A stretch of DNA of 64,000 nt from Brachymonas denitrificans. Lineage in GTDB: Bacteria; Pseudomonadota; Gammaproteobacteria; Burkholderiales; Burkholderiaceae_C. Below, one piece after another: positions 8,413 to 17,883 of this stretch. The stretch is from positions 1,131,001 through 1,195,000 of the forward strand of contig NZ_CAJQUA010000001.1 in assembly GCF_907163135.1 (NCBI RefSeq), read 5' to 3'. The notes under the pieces are model-generated. The model did not search any database, had not been told where the DNA came from, and saw only the letters and a list, made by a program, of their open reading frames with translations. Each line of letters starts with the position of its first letter. Position 1 is the first letter of the stretch. Both the position numbers and the translations under genes were made by a program.

Positions 8413-8442
8413 CTGGCTCCACCGCAAAAACTACGCTATACT
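8413..8442 (+). promoter_or_regulatory. Likely sigma-70 promoter of the tRNA-Arg pair
   Basis: -10 TATACT at 8437-8442 (5 of 6 consensus) and a weak -35 CTGGCT at 8413-8418 with 18-base spacing. The predicted start near 8449 lies about 5 bases before the mature tRNA, as is usual for tRNA genes. Confidence 0.6.
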
Positions 8443-8453
8443 TCGATGCTTCA

Positions 8454-8531
8454 GCGGCTGTAGCTCAGTTGGATTAGAGTACTTGGCTACGAACCAAGGG
8501 GTCGTGGGTTCGAATCCTGCCAGCCGCGCCA
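8454..8531 (+). tRNA. tRNA-Arg(ACG), copy 1
   Basis: 78 nt including encoded CCA. Acceptor GCGGCTG pairs with CAGCCGC. The anticodon stem-loop is CTTGG-CTACGAA-CCAAG with anticodon ACG (read as inosine after deamination), and the T-loop is TTCGAAT. It is identical to the copy at 8573 except for one base pair in the acceptor stem. The D-loop carries one extra T compared with the common bacterial form. Confidence 0.97.
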
Positions 8532-8540
8532 ACATTGCAG

Positions 8541-8565
8541 AACGCCTATCCAGGCGTTTTGTTTT
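8541..8565 (+). terminator. Stem-loop with T-rich tail between the two tRNA-Arg genes
   Basis: Arms AACGCCT (8541-8547) and AGGCGTT (8552-8558), loop ATCC, tail TTGTTTT. It may terminate part of the transcripts or act as a processing signal between the tandem tRNAs. The second tRNA has no obvious promoter of its own, so read-through is likely. Confidence 0.6.
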
Positions 8566-8572
8566 CCTTTCA

Positions 8573-8650
8573 GCGACTGTAGCTCAGTTGGATTAGAGTA
8601 CTTGGCTACGAACCAAGGGGTCGTGGGTTCGAATCCTGCCAGTCGCGCCA
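8573..8650 (+). tRNA. tRNA-Arg(ACG), copy 2
   Basis: 78 nt including CCA, same anticodon loop CTACGAA. It differs from copy 1 only at the fourth acceptor pair: GCGACTG with CAGTCGC, that is A-U in place of G-C, changed on both sides so that pairing is kept. Confidence 0.97.
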
Positions 8651-8660
8651 GAAAGTTCAG

Positions 8661-8697
8661 AAACGCCTTGCAGCAATGCAAGGCGTTTTTGTTTTTT
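8661..8697 (+). terminator. Strong Rho-independent terminator after the tRNA-Arg pair
   Basis: Twelve-base-pair stem, AAACGCCTTGCA (8661-8672) with TGCAAGGCGTTT (8677-8688), GCAA tetraloop, then TTGTTTTTT. It lies between the convergent tRNA operon and hrcA and could also help end hrcA transcripts, although the T-run favours the plus strand. Confidence 0.85.
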
Positions 8698-8701
8698 CCG
8701 C

Positions 8702-9715
8702 TCAGCGCTGGCTCAGCGCATTGCTCACCAGCCGTGAAGCGATGTCCACAATCTCCACCATGCGCTGATACGGCATGCGCACCGGCCCGATCACTCCCAG
8801 CGTGCCCACCACCGTGCCATCCACGCTGTAAGGCGCACTCACCACCGAGAGCTCCTCCACCGGCACCACCTGGCTCTCGCCGCCGATGTAGATATGCACG
8901 CCCGCCGCCTGGCTCGATTCGTCCAGCAGACGCATCAGTGTGGTCTTCTGCTCGAACAGGTCAAACGCGCGGCGCAACTGCGACATGTCGCTGGAAAAAT
9001 CGCTCACAGACAGCAGGTTGCGCTCCCCTGCAATCACCACATCCTGCTCATGCTCCTGCATGGCCTCGGTGCTGGCCGCGATGGCGGCCTGCATCAGCGC
9101 GGCAATTTCACCACGCAGGGTTTCCACCTCGTCCTTCAGGCGCACGCTCACCTGCTCCAGTGCAAGCCCGCTGTAATGTGCGTTCAGATAATTGGCGGCT
9201 TCCACCAGCTGGCTCTGGTCGAAATCGGTTTCGGTAAACAGGACGCGATTCTGCACATCCCCTTCCGGCGAGACGATGATCACCAGCACCCGTTTTTCCG
9301 ACAGGCGCAGGAATTCGATATGCCGAAAGACGGACCCGCGCCGCGGGCTCATCACCACGCCCACGAACTGCGACAGGCTCGACAGCATGTTGGCAGCATT
9401 GGCGATGACCTTCTGCGGCTGCTCGGGCGGCAGGGCGAGCGTGGGCATGGAAACGGACAGATGCGCCGGATCGGCCGTGAGCATGGTGTCCACAAACAGC
9501 CGGTAGCCGCGCGCCGTCGGGATGCGCCCTGCGGAGGTATGGGGGCTGGCGATCAGGCCCAGGTTTTCAAGGTCCGCCATCACGTTGCGGATGGTGGCCG
9601 GCGACAGTTCCAGCCCCGCGGTTTGCGAGAGCGTACGGGAACCCACGGGCTGGCCGTCCGCGATGTAGCGGTCGACCAGGGTCTTGAGCAGCAACTTGGC
9701 ACGATCGTCGAGCAT
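8702..9715 (-). CDS. hrcA: Heat-inducible transcriptional repressor HrcA
   Basis: 337 aa from ATG at 9715 ([18 protein letters not shown]). The frame is open further upstream across nadK, but only this start gives the family N-terminus. HrcA represses chaperonin operons by binding CIRCE. It has an N-terminal winged helix ([30 protein letters not shown]) and a C-terminal domain with the [20 protein letters not shown] segment that senses GroEL. No CIRCE element (TTAGCACTC-N9-GAGTGCTAA) was seen near it. It is divergent from nadK with only 30 bases between the start codons. Confidence 0.96.
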   Translation of the reverse strand: MLDDRAKLLLKTLVDRYIADGQPVGSRTLSQTAGLELSPATIRNVMADLENLGLIASPHTSAGRIPTARGYRLFVDTMLTADPAHLSVSMPTLALPPEQPQKVIANAANMLSSLSQFVGVVMSPRRGSVFRHIEFLRLSEKRVLVIIVSPEGDVQNRVLFTETDFDQSQLVEAANYLNAHYSGLALEQVSVRLKDEVETLRGEIAALMQAAIAASTEAMQEHEQDVVIAGERNLLSVSDFSSDMSQLRRAFDLFEQKTTLMRLLDESSQAAGVHIYIGGESQVVPVEELSVVSAPYSVDGTVVGTLGVIGPVRMPYQRMVEIVDIASRLVSNALSQR

Positions 9716-9745
9716 GGCGTCACATTTTAATGATCTAATGTAAGT

Positions 9746-10657
9746 ATGAAGCCCCAATTTCACCACGTCGGACTGATTGGAAAATTCCTGCAAAGCAATA
9801 ACCTGCAGCAGGCTTCTCATTCCGAAGGCACTCCCCCCGAAATCATGCTGGCCGTGGCCGAATGTCTGGAACGCAACGGCTGCCAGGTGGCCATGGAATT
9901 CCGCGCGGCCGAGATGACCGGCCTCAATGCCCGCTACCCCTCGCTGGAGATGGTCGAGATCGGCGAACAGTGCGATCTGGCCGTGGTGGTGGGCGGCGAC
10001 GGTACCATGCTCGGCGCTGCGCGCACGCTGGCTCCTGCCAAGGTGCCGCTCATTGGCATCAACCAAGGACGCCTAGGCTTTATTACTGACATTCCCCTGG
10101 GCCGCATCTGTGAAACCCTGCCCCCCATGCTGCGCGGCGAATACATCGAAGACCACCGCAGCATGATGCTGGGCCAGGTCAAGCGTGGCGAAAGCACCGT
10201 GTTCGAGGCGATTGCCTTCAATGACGTGGTGATCAACCGCGGCAGCACGGCGGGCATGGTGGAACTGCGCATCGAGGTCGACGGGCATTTCGTGTCCAAC
10301 CAGCGCGCCGACGGTCTGATCGTGTCCACCTCCACCGGCTCCACGGCCTATTCGCTGTCGGCCGGTGGTCCGCTGCTGCACCCGTCGGTGGCCGGATGGG
10401 TGCTGGTGCCGATTGCCCCGCACACCCTCTCCAACCGCCCCATTGTGCTCAGTGATTCGAGCGAAATCAGCATCGAGGTGGTCTCCGGCCGCAAGGCCAG
10501 CGCCAACTTCGACACGCAATCGCTTTCCTCGCTGCAATCCGGCGATCGCGTGGTGGTGCGCCGCTCGGATCACGAAGCTCTGTTCCTGCACCCGCGTGGC
10601 TGGAACTATTTCGACACCCTGCGCGAAAAGCTGCACTGGAACAGCGGGAGCAACTGA
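9746..10657 (+). CDS. nadK: NAD kinase
   Basis: 303 aa. Phosphorylates NAD to NADP with ATP or polyphosphate in the cytosol. Shows the GGDGTM motif at 83-88, the NDVVINRG segment, and the glycine-rich [20 protein letters not shown] motif. Start ATG at 9746 lies 30 bases from the divergent hrcA start. recN follows after 2 bases, giving the conserved betaproteobacterial pair nadK-recN. Confidence 0.97.
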   Translation: MKPQFHHVGLIGKFLQSNNLQQASHSEGTPPEIMLAVAECLERNGCQVAMEFRAAEMTGLNARYPSLEMVEIGEQCDLAVVVGGDGTMLGAARTLAPAKVPLIGINQGRLGFITDIPLGRICETLPPMLRGEYIEDHRSMMLGQVKRGESTVFEAIAFNDVVINRGSTAGMVELRIEVDGHFVSNQRADGLIVSTSTGSTAYSLSAGGPLLHPSVAGWVLVPIAPHTLSNRPIVLSDSSEISIEVVSGRKASANFDTQSLSSLQSGDRVVVRRSDHEALFLHPRGWNYFDTLREKLHWNSGSN

Positions 10658-10659
10658 CC

Positions 10660-12336
10660 ATGGCGCTACGGCGTATTGCCCTGCAGGATTTCGTGATCGT
10701 GCAGGCTCTGGATCTGGACGTTCACAACGGCTTTACCGCGCTCACAGGCGAGACCGGCGCGGGCAAATCCATTCTGGTGGACGCCCTGCAACTGGTGATG
10801 GGCGCCCGTGCCGATGCCGGCTTCGTGCGCGAAGGCTGCAATCGCACCGACATCACTGCACATTTCGACATCACCCCTGCGCTGGCACCTCTGCTGGACG
10901 AATACGGCATCGAGGCGGATGCCGAAGAAGGCCTGCTGCTGCGCCGCGTGGTTGACAGCCAGGGCAAGAGCCGCGGCTGGATCAACGGCACGCCCGCCAC
11001 CGCCACGCAGTTGCGTGCGCTGGGCACCCTGCTGGTGGACATCCACGGCCAGCACGCCTGGCAAAGCCTGATGCAGCCGGCAAGCACACGCGCCCTGCTC
11101 GACGGCTACGGCCGCATTGACACCACGGCCATCCGCACGCTCTGGCAGCAATGGCAAACTGCCCGCGAGCAGCTGGAGCAGGCCACCCAGGGCCAGGAAC
11201 AGCGCCAGCAGGAACGCGAGCGCCTGCAGTGGCAGGTCGCCGAAGTCGACAAGCTCGGCCCCCAGGCCGATGAATGGCCCGAACTCAACAGCGAACACCA
11301 GCGCCTGGCCCATGCCCAGCAGTTGCTGGATGCCGCAGGCACCGCCCTGCAGGCACTGGAAGGTGAACAGCACGGTCTGCTCGACACCCTGCACACCGCC
11401 GTGCACGCACTGCAGGAGCAGGAGCATATCGAGCCGGCCTTTGCCGAATGGACTGCCCTGCTCGCCAGCAGCCAGACCCAGCTGGAAGAGGCCCAGCGTG
11501 GCCTGCACGCCTATCTGCACCGCACCGAACTCGACCCGGACCGCCTGGCCCAGCTGGACCAGCGCATGTCCGGCTGGATCTCGCTGGCACGGCGTTTCCG
11601 CGTGCAACCAGAAGAACTGGCCGCCACCTGGACCGGCTGGCAGCAGCAGCTGCAGGCGCTGGATGCCGCCGAGGATCTGGAGGCCCTGCAGCAAGCCGAA
11701 CAGGGGGCCAGCGCCGCCTATCGGAAGGAAGCCACACGCCTGACCGGCCTGCGCAAGCAGGCGGCAGACCAGTTGGGCGAAAGCATCACCAGTGCCATGC
11801 AGCAGCTCGGCATGCAGGGCGGCCGCTTTGTGGTGGACGTTGCCCCGGCTGCGCAAGCCGGCAGCAGCGGCGCCGATGCCATCGATTTCCTGGTGGCCGG
11901 CCATGCGGGCAGCACGCCGCGGCCCATCGCCAAGGTGGCCTCCGGCGGCGAACTGTCCCGCATCGCACTGGCCATTGCCGTCACCACCAGCCAGCTGGGC
12001 ACGGCGCCCACGCTGATCTTCGATGAAGTGGATGCCGGCGTGGGCGGCAAGGTCGCGCACACCGTAGGCCAGCTGATGCAGCAACTGGGGCAGGACCGGC
12101 AAGTACTGGCCGTCACCCACCTGCCGCAGGTAGCCGCGTGTGCCAACCACCATCTGCGCGTGTTCAAGACCGCGGGCGGCACGCAGCCCGCCACCGTCAG
12201 CAGCGCCGAAATGCTGGCCGAAAACGAACGCCTGCACGAAATCGCCCGCATGCTGGGCGGTGACGCCGAATCGTCCACCACCTTGGCCCACGCCGGCGAA
12301 ATGCTGCTCAAGGCCCGATCCCGCACGCCCGCGTAA
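10660..12336 (+). CDS. recN: DNA repair protein RecN
   Basis: 558 aa, full length. SMC-like ATPase that acts in recombination repair of double-strand breaks. Walker A GETGAGKS at 30-37, a central coiled coil rich in Q, E, A and L (about 150-380), and a C-terminal ABC signature ([12 protein letters not shown]) with Walker [14 protein letters not shown]. Its start is 2 bases after the nadK stop, which indicates co-transcription. Its stop TAA overlaps an upstream in-frame ATG of rapZ. No SOS box was recognised, since the promoter must lie before nadK. Confidence 0.97.
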   Translation: MALRRIALQDFVIVQALDLDVHNGFTALTGETGAGKSILVDALQLVMGARADAGFVREGCNRTDITAHFDITPALAPLLDEYGIEADAEEGLLLRRVVDSQGKSRGWINGTPATATQLRALGTLLVDIHGQHAWQSLMQPASTRALLDGYGRIDTTAIRTLWQQWQTAREQLEQATQGQEQRQQERERLQWQVAEVDKLGPQADEWPELNSEHQRLAHAQQLLDAAGTALQALEGEQHGLLDTLHTAVHALQEQEHIEPAFAEWTALLASSQTQLEEAQRGLHAYLHRTELDPDRLAQLDQRMSGWISLARRFRVQPEELAATWTGWQQQLQALDAAEDLEALQQAEQGASAAYRKEATRLTGLRKQAADQLGESITSAMQQLGMQGGRFVVDVAPAAQAGSSGADAIDFLVAGHAGSTPRPIAKVASGGELSRIALAIAVTTSQLGTAPTLIFDEVDAGVGGKVAHTVGQLMQQLGQDRQVLAVTHLPQVAACANHHLRVFKTAGGTQPATVSSAEMLAENERLHEIARMLGGDAESSTTLAHAGEMLLKARSRTPA

Positions 12337-12359
12337 TGCATCCGATCACTGGAAGCGAC

Positions 12360-13262
12360 ATGACCGAGACCTCCGCCCTGATCGCCCCCGAGCCGCAGAC
12401 CGATATCCATCTGGTCATCATCAGCGGCATGTCCGGCTCCGGCAAGTCGATTGCGCTGCACGCACTGGAAGATGCCGGTTTCTACTGCGTCGACAACCTG
12501 CCTCCGGAGTTGCTGCTGCCATTCATCGAGGTCGAGAAAACCAAGGACGGCAACAAGATCGCCATCGCCATGGACGCGCGCAGCGCCACCTCGCTGCCAC
12601 TGATTCCGGTACAGATCAACGCCTTGCGCCACAGCGGCATCCACGTGACGCCGCTGTTCCTGGACGCGAGCGACGAAACCCTGGTGCGCCGCTTCTCCGA
12701 AACACGCCGCAAGCATCCGCTCACCAAGGTCAGCACGCACGATCAGGTGCACGACCTGCGCGACGCCATCGCCCAGGAACGCCTGCTGCTCGCCGCCTAC
12801 CGCGAACAGGCCGAGGTGATCGACACCACCATGACGCGCGCCTCGCAGCTGCGCAGCCAGATCAAGAGTCTGCTGGCCGTGCAGCACAGCCAGCTCACGC
12901 TGGTGTTCGAATCCTTCGCCTTCAAGCGCGGTGTGCCAACCGATGCCGACTATGTGTTTGACGTGCGCATGCTGCCCAACCCGCATTACGAGCCCGGCAT
13001 GCGCGACCTGACCGGCCGGGATGCGCCCGTGATCGACTTCCTGCAGCAGCAGCCCGCGGTCACGCTGATGCGCCAGCACATCCGCGAATTCCTGCAGCAC
13101 TGGCTGCCCGAGCTGTCCAACGACCATCGCAGCTATGTGACGGTCGCGGTGGGCTGTACCGGCGGCCAGCACCGCTCGGTCTATCTGGTGGAGCAGCTCT
13201 ACAACGACTTCAAGGACGAGTGGGTGTGCATCAAGCGGCACCGGGAGATGGAGGCGGTCTGA
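12360..13262 (+). CDS. rapZ: RNase adapter protein RapZ (P-loop)
   Basis: 300 aa from ATG at 12360, preferred because GGAAG lies 4 bases upstream. An ATG at 12336 overlapping the recN stop would add 8 residues. RapZ binds nucleotide and, in enterobacteria, guides RNase E to the GlmZ small RNA to control glucosamine-6-phosphate synthase. Walker A GMSGSGKS at 23-30. The C-terminal domain has the conserved [11 protein letters not shown] and family motifs [11 protein letters not shown] and [11 protein letters not shown]. No PTS genes lie beside it here. Confidence 0.96.
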   Translation: MTETSALIAPEPQTDIHLVIISGMSGSGKSIALHALEDAGFYCVDNLPPELLLPFIEVEKTKDGNKIAIAMDARSATSLPLIPVQINALRHSGIHVTPLFLDASDETLVRRFSETRRKHPLTKVSTHDQVHDLRDAIAQERLLLAAYREQAEVIDTTMTRASQLRSQIKSLLAVQHSQLTLVFESFAFKRGVPTDADYVFDVRMLPNPHYEPGMRDLTGRDAPVIDFLQQQPAVTLMRQHIREFLQHWLPELSNDHRSYVTVAVGCTGGQHRSVYLVEQLYNDFKDEWVCIKRHREMEAV

Positions 13263-13270
13263 CGCGAAGC

Positions 13271-13290
13271 TGCCTGCCGAAAGACAGGCA
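13271..13290. terminator. Stem-loop between convergent rapZ and mutY
   Basis: TGCCTG (13271-13276) and CAGGCA (13285-13290) around CCGAAAGA in the 62-base convergent spacer. No T-run, so at best a weak or Rho-assisted end point. Confidence 0.3.
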
Positions 13291-13324
13291 CCCTGCGTTC
13301 AGGCCACTCGACCAGGCTATACGC

Positions 13325-14425
13325 TCAATCCCATAGCTCGCGGGTGCCGGGCGCTGTTGCCTCCTGCTGTGCCTTCAGCCATTTGCGCAATGGTGCCGGC
13401 AGGCCCACCGTCTCCCAATCGGCAATCCAGCGGCCCTCCAGTCCAGCAAAGGGAACGGCTGGCGCAGGCTCTGCCACCACGTTGCCCTGCAATTCCAGCA
13501 CGACGGGGTGCAGATAGAGATCCTTGTGCGTCAGCACATGCTTGAATGCCGGCAGATGCTGCAGCCTTGCCGCGCTCCCTGCCACCGCCTGTTGCAATGC
13601 CGACTCGTCCGCGAACAGCGGCACGCAATGCAGGCCGGCCCAGATGCCCTGAAGCGGCCTGCGCTGCAGCCAGATGCCCTGCGGTGAGTGCAGCACCAGC
13701 ATCCACCAGTTCTCGGCAGAGCGCTTGAGCTTGCTGCTGCGCACCGGATAAACCAGCTGCGTGCCCTGCCCCGCCGCCACGCAGATGTCCTGCATCGGAC
13801 AGGCGGCGCAGGCCGGCTGGCGCGGCGCGCAGATGGTAGCGCCCAGATCCATCAGGCCCTGGGTGTAGGCAGACATCGCATCCGGCCCCGCATCACCCGG
13901 AATCAGCGCGTTGGCCCGCTGCCACAAGGCGCGCACCGCCCTTACGCCGGACAAATCCTCGCCAAACCCAAGCACGCGGCTGAGCACGCGCTGCACATTG
14001 GCATCCAGGATGGAACTGCGCTCGCCAAAACAGAACGCTGCAATCGCAGCCGCCGTGGAAGGCCCGATGCCCGGCAGCGTCGCCAGCTCCGCACTGCTGC
14101 GCGGAAACTCGCCCCCATGCGTGCCGCACACCTCCTGCGCACAGCGCAACAGGTTGCGCGCCCGGCTGTAGTAGCCCAGCCCGCTCCACAAGGCCAGCAC
14201 CTCGTCCTGATGTGCCTGCGCCAGCGCCTGCACATCCGGAAAGGCCTGCAGGAAACGCTCGTAATAGCCCAGTACCGTCACCACCTGGGTCTGCTGCAGC
14301 ATCACTTCCGACAGCCAGACCCGATAGGGGTCGCGCGTCTGCTGCCAGGGCAAGCCGTGGCGGCCGTGGCGGCGCTGCCATTGCACCAGCCGCTCGAAGA
14401 ACACACCCCCCAAGGATTCCGCCAT
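13325..14425 (-). CDS. mutY: A/G-specific adenine glycosylase MutY
   Basis: 366 aa. Removes adenine mispaired with 8-oxoguanine. Catalytic E40 in the WLSEVMLQQTQV segment, helix-hairpin-helix LPGIGPSTA at 117-125, and catalytic Asp D141 in LDANVQRVL. The [4Fe-4S] cysteines are C199, C206, C209 and C215 with normal spacing (6, 2, 5). The C-terminal Nudix-like domain that recognises 8-oxoG follows from about residue 235. It starts 1 base after the mutM stop, so the two repair genes form one operon. Confidence 0.97.
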   Translation of the reverse strand: MAESLGGVFFERLVQWQRRHGRHGLPWQQTRDPYRVWLSEVMLQQTQVVTVLGYYERFLQAFPDVQALAQAHQDEVLALWSGLGYYSRARNLLRCAQEVCGTHGGEFPRSSAELATLPGIGPSTAAAIAAFCFGERSSILDANVQRVLSRVLGFGEDLSGVRAVRALWQRANALIPGDAGPDAMSAYTQGLMDLGATICAPRQPACAACPMQDICVAAGQGTQLVYPVRSSKLKRSAENWWMLVLHSPQGIWLQRRPLQGIWAGLHCVPLFADESALQQAVAGSAARLQHLPAFKHVLTHKDLYLHPVVLELQGNVVAEPAPAVPFAGLEGRWIADWETVGLPAPLRKWLKAQQEATAPGTRELWD

Positions 14426-14426
14426 C

Positions 14427-15266
14427 TCACGCCCCCTTGAAGCGCGAGGCCGGCATCTTCTGGCAGCGCGGACAGACGTAGGTGGAACGCTGTCCCTGGC
14501 GCAGCATGCGGATCGGCGTGCCGCATTCGCGGCAGGGCTGGCCGGCCCGGTCGTACACCATGGCCTGCAGCTGGAAATAGCCGTTGCGCCCTTCCGCGCT
14601 GGAAAAGTCGCGCAAGGTACTGCCGCCCTCGTCGATCGCCCACTCGATGATGTAGCGGATCGCTGCCCAGAGTCGCTCCACCTGCGGCCGCGTCAGCGCA
14701 CGCGCGGGCGTGGTCGGATCGATACGCGCCCTAAACAGCGCTTCGGACGCATAGATATTGCCCACGCCAACCACCACATCCCCCGCCAGCAGCACCTGCT
14801 TGATCGGCGCGCTGCGCACCTTGAGCCGGGCGGCAAAGTACGGCAGGTCGAAGGCATCGTCCAGGGGCTCGGCCCCCAGGTGTGCCAGCAGCTTCTGCGC
14901 GCGCGGATCGCTCTCGGCCTGCATGTACATCACGGCACCGAAACGACGCGGATCATTCAGCCGCAGCAGGCCCAGGCTGGTATCCATCTCGAAATGGTCA
15001 TGCACGCCTGGCGGCGGCAACAGCGTATCGAAGCGCAGACTGCCCGACATGCCCAGATGCACCATCAGCAATCCGCCACTCAGATCCAGCAGCAGGTACT
15101 TGCCGCGGCGGCGCACATCCTGCACCTCCTGGCCGAGCAGCACTTCCGGCTCGGCGCCCAGCGGCCAGCGCAAGGGCTTGCCCATGTGCACGCCGGCAAC
15201 GCGCGCCCCTCGGATGCGGTCGACGAAACTGCGTCGCGTGACTTCGACTTCGGGCAATTCAGGCAA
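14427..15266 (-). CDS. mutM: Formamidopyrimidine-DNA glycosylase MutM (Fpg), TTG start
   Basis: 279 aa. Excises 8-oxoguanine and formamidopyrimidines. The protein must begin MPELPEVEV, because the second-residue proline is the catalytic nucleophile. The only codon in place is TTG at 15266, with GGAG five bases upstream, so this is a TTG start; the frame is open further upstream. The C-terminal zinc finger has CRECG and CPRCQ. Followed by mutY after one base. Confidence 0.96.
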   Translation of the reverse strand: MPELPEVEVTRRSFVDRIRGARVAGVHMGKPLRWPLGAEPEVLLGQEVQDVRRRGKYLLLDLSGGLLMVHLGMSGSLRFDTLLPPPGVHDHFEMDTSLGLLRLNDPRRFGAVMYMQAESDPRAQKLLAHLGAEPLDDAFDLPYFAARLKVRSAPIKQVLLAGDVVVGVGNIYASEALFRARIDPTTPARALTRPQVERLWAAIRYIIEWAIDEGGSTLRDFSSAEGRNGYFQLQAMVYDRAGQPCRECGTPIRMLRQGQRSTYVCPRCQKMPASRFKGA

Positions 15267-15423
15267 GAAAACTCCTCGGCACGGCGGCCCCACGGTTGCA
15301 ACTGCATACGGACGCATCCCCCACTGCGCAGGCCTTGCGTCCAAGTTCCTTTATTATCCATGGGACGGTCGTCCGCCTTGCCCTGCAGGGGCAAGCGGCA
15401 GAGCTTACTTTCAGGACAACACC

Positions 15424-17310
15424 TTGCGCCTCTCGCCCATTGCCCTCAGCCTGGCCCTTGGCCTGGCAACGCTTTCCAGCCAGCCGGTGGTCGCAGCCCC
15501 GGCACGGCCTGCCGCCCTGTCGCCCGAGCGCACCAACACGCAGGTCGACGCCGACCGCCGGATTCGGCAGGATGCGGCACTCGACACCATCATCCTCAAT
15601 TCCACCGCGCTCTACGATGCACTGGTTGGCGAGCTGTATTACCAGAGCCGCGAGCCTGGCAAGTCCTACGCCTACCTGATGGAGGCAGCGCGCCGCAGCG
15701 GCGATACCCGGCTCTATGCACGCGCTGCCGAGGTCGCCATCCAGGCACGCTCGCCGGATGCCGCGCTGCGTGCCGTGCAGGCCTGGCAAAAGCTCAAGCC
15801 CTCCGATTCCGAAGCCAGCAACTACCAGTTGCAGATCCTGCTGCTGCTCGGCCGTATCGAGGAAAGCGCCGGTCCGCTGGCCCAGGCCCTGAACAATGCC
15901 CCACCCGAGCGGCGCCTCAAGCTGATCCACGCCACCCCGGTGCTGTACGGCGAAATCCACAACCAGGAACTGGTATTGCGCACCGTGGAGCCGGTGCTGC
16001 AGACCTGGGCCGAACAGCCTGCCACGGCCTTTGTCACCAACATCAGCCTGGCGCGCATGCAACTGACCGCGCGCCAGTATGCACAGGCCATGGATTCGCT
16101 GGAGAAGGCGCGCGCCGCCCAGGTTCCTGCCGAGCGGCTGGGCACCGTGCTCCCCAACCACGAGTTGCCTGCCCTGGTGGCGCTCGATGTGATGCGCCTC
16201 TCGCGCACCACCACCCCCTACGCCGCCAGCCACGCGGAAGAATTCGTACGCCAGGCCGTGCGTCAGGCCGATGTGTCACAGGAACTGCGCATCAGCTACG
16301 CCAAGGTGCTGATCGAGTCTCGCCGCTACGATGACAGCCTCACCCAGCTGAAGGAGCTGCTGCGCAAGCATCCCGGCTACGCCATGGGCTGGCTGCTGCA
16401 AGGCGGCGTCCAGCTGCAGACCAGGCAATACAAGGCAGCCGAAAGCTCGCTGCAGCGCTACCTCACCCTGCGCAGGGTGGATGACAGCATTCAGCCGCAC
16501 GGCGAAACCCCCTCGCTGCTGGGCATGGCCTCTGCCGGCAGCGACGTGCAGGCCTATCTGATGCTGGCCGAAATCGCCGACCAGCGCAACGACGCAGCTG
16601 CCGCAGCCAACTGGCTCAAGCGCATCCAGTCTCCCGCTGCACGCAACGCCGCCATCCTGCAGCGCGCCGAAGCACTCAACAACCAGGGCAAGCCAGAGCA
16701 GGCCCTGCAACTGGTCAACGCCCTGCCGGGCGACAGCGTGAAGGAACGCTCGCTCAAGGCGCTGGTGCAAGTGCAGATCCTCGAGACTGCCGACAAGCTG
16801 GCTCCCGCGGAAAAGGTTCTGGGCACCGCCCTGGCCGAAGATGCCGACAACGCAGAACTGCTCTATGCCCGCGGCATGATCCGCGAGCGCCTGGGCAACC
16901 GGGCCGGCGCCGAAGCCGACCTGCGCAAGGTCATCACCCTGAGCCCGGATACCCCGGCCGCCTACAACGCCCTCGGCTATTCTCTGGTCGAACGTGGCGA
17001 GCGGCTGGAAGAAGCACGCACGCTGATTGCACGCGCACTGGAACTGATGCCCAACAGCGGTGCCGTCCAGGACAGCATGGGCTGGGCCGAATACAAGCTC
17101 GGCCGCCTGAAGGAAGCCCGCCGCTGGCTGGAAAAGGCCTTCGACAACGAGCCCAATGCCGAAATCGCCGCCCACCTGGGCGAAGTGCTCTGGAAGCTGG
17201 GCGACCAGACCAAGGCGCGCGCCATCTGGCAGGAAGGCCTAAAGCTCGACGCCAAGGACGAGGTGCTGCTGCGCACCATGCAGGAGTTCGGCGTGAAGCC
17301 GGCACCATGA
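15424..17310 (+). CDS. Exported tetratricopeptide-repeat protein, TTG start
   Basis: 628 aa from TTG at 15424, chosen because AGGA lies 7 bases before it and it gives a clean signal peptide (LALGLATLSSQPVVAAP). No ATG lies between there and the mutM region in this frame. The mature part is a chain of TPR helix pairs; clear units are near the C-terminus (AYNALGYSLVERGERLEEA, GWAEYKLGRLKEARRWLEKA). Predicted periplasmic or outer-membrane scaffold. Its place before lolB and ispE is conserved in Burkholderiales, but its partner is not known. It is divergent from mutM, which also starts with TTG. Confidence 0.85.
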   Translation: MRLSPIALSLALGLATLSSQPVVAAPARPAALSPERTNTQVDADRRIRQDAALDTIILNSTALYDALVGELYYQSREPGKSYAYLMEAARRSGDTRLYARAAEVAIQARSPDAALRAVQAWQKLKPSDSEASNYQLQILLLLGRIEESAGPLAQALNNAPPERRLKLIHATPVLYGEIHNQELVLRTVEPVLQTWAEQPATAFVTNISLARMQLTARQYAQAMDSLEKARAAQVPAERLGTVLPNHELPALVALDVMRLSRTTTPYAASHAEEFVRQAVRQADVSQELRISYAKVLIESRRYDDSLTQLKELLRKHPGYAMGWLLQGGVQLQTRQYKAAESSLQRYLTLRRVDDSIQPHGETPSLLGMASAGSDVQAYLMLAEIADQRNDAAAAANWLKRIQSPAARNAAILQRAEALNNQGKPEQALQLVNALPGDSVKERSLKALVQVQILETADKLAPAEKVLGTALAEDADNAELLYARGMIRERLGNRAGAEADLRKVITLSPDTPAAYNALGYSLVERGERLEEARTLIARALELMPNSGAVQDSMGWAEYKLGRLKEARRWLEKAFDNEPNAEIAAHLGEVLWKLGDQTKARAIWQEGLKLDAKDEVLLRTMQEFGVKPAP

Positions 17311-17347
17311 AACCGCCCTGCCCCCTGTTTAATCACTGATTTTTCCC

Positions 17348-17872
17348 ATGAACGATTTCCCAGGCCTCAACCGCCGCCAGGCTGCCAGCCTGCTGACTGT
17401 TTCGCTGATCGGCGCCACGCTGGCCGGCTGCGCCACGCCGCCCCGCCCTGCCACGCCCGATGTTGCTGCCTCCACCTGGAGCGGCCGCCTGTCGCTCACG
17501 GTGGACCAGGAGCCGCCGCAGTCCTTCTTCGCCAGCTTCCTGCTCAAGGGCACACCGCGCCAAGGCACGCTGGACCTCTACAGCCCGCTGGGCAGCACCG
17601 TCGCCCAGGTGCGCTGGTCACCCACCGAGGCCATCGCCCAACAGGGCAAGATGGCACGCGAATATCCCTCGCTCGATGACCTGATCATCGACTTGACCGG
17701 TGCCAACGTGCCGGTGCCCGCCCTGTTCGACTGGCTCGCCGGCCGCAACACCAGCGTGCCCGGCTGGCAACCCGACCTGAGCCGCCAGCCCGAAGGCCGC
17801 ATCAGCGCGCGCCGCCTGCAACCGCTGCCCACGGCGCGCCTGCAGGTCGTGCTGGACCAGAACCCGGCCTGA
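17348..17872 (+). CDS. lolB: Outer-membrane lipoprotein receptor LolB
   Basis: 174 aa. Outer-membrane lipoprotein that accepts lipoproteins from LolA and inserts them in the outer membrane. The lipobox LAGC gives lipidation at C28. The residues before it include NRR, a Tat-like pair. Conserved segments are WSGRLSLTVDQEPPQSFFASF, whose first 20 residues match the LolB barrel entrance, and LYSPLGSTVAQVRW. Placement before ispE is conserved in beta- and gammaproteobacteria. Confidence 0.93.
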   Translation: MNDFPGLNRRQAASLLTVSLIGATLAGCATPPRPATPDVAASTWSGRLSLTVDQEPPQSFFASFLLKGTPRQGTLDLYSPLGSTVAQVRWSPTEAIAQQGKMAREYPSLDDLIIDLTGANVPVPALFDWLAGRNTSVPGWQPDLSRQPEGRISARRLQPLPTARLQVVLDQNPA

Positions 17873-17883
17873 CAGGGCGTTCC

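Noticed and set aside
8702-9745. CIRCE element near hrcA
   Set aside because: No TTAGCACTC-N9-GAGTGCTAA inverted repeat was found in or around the hrcA promoter zone.
10666-12291. 541-codon minus-strand frame opposite recN
   Set aside because: Low-complexity Gly/Gln/Ala-rich translation with no motifs; recN on the plus strand is complete.
14758-15423. Upstream extension of the TPR protein frame across mutM
   Set aside because: The extension overlaps mutM in antisense and carries no conserved residues; the TTG at 15424 has a ribosome site and signal peptide.
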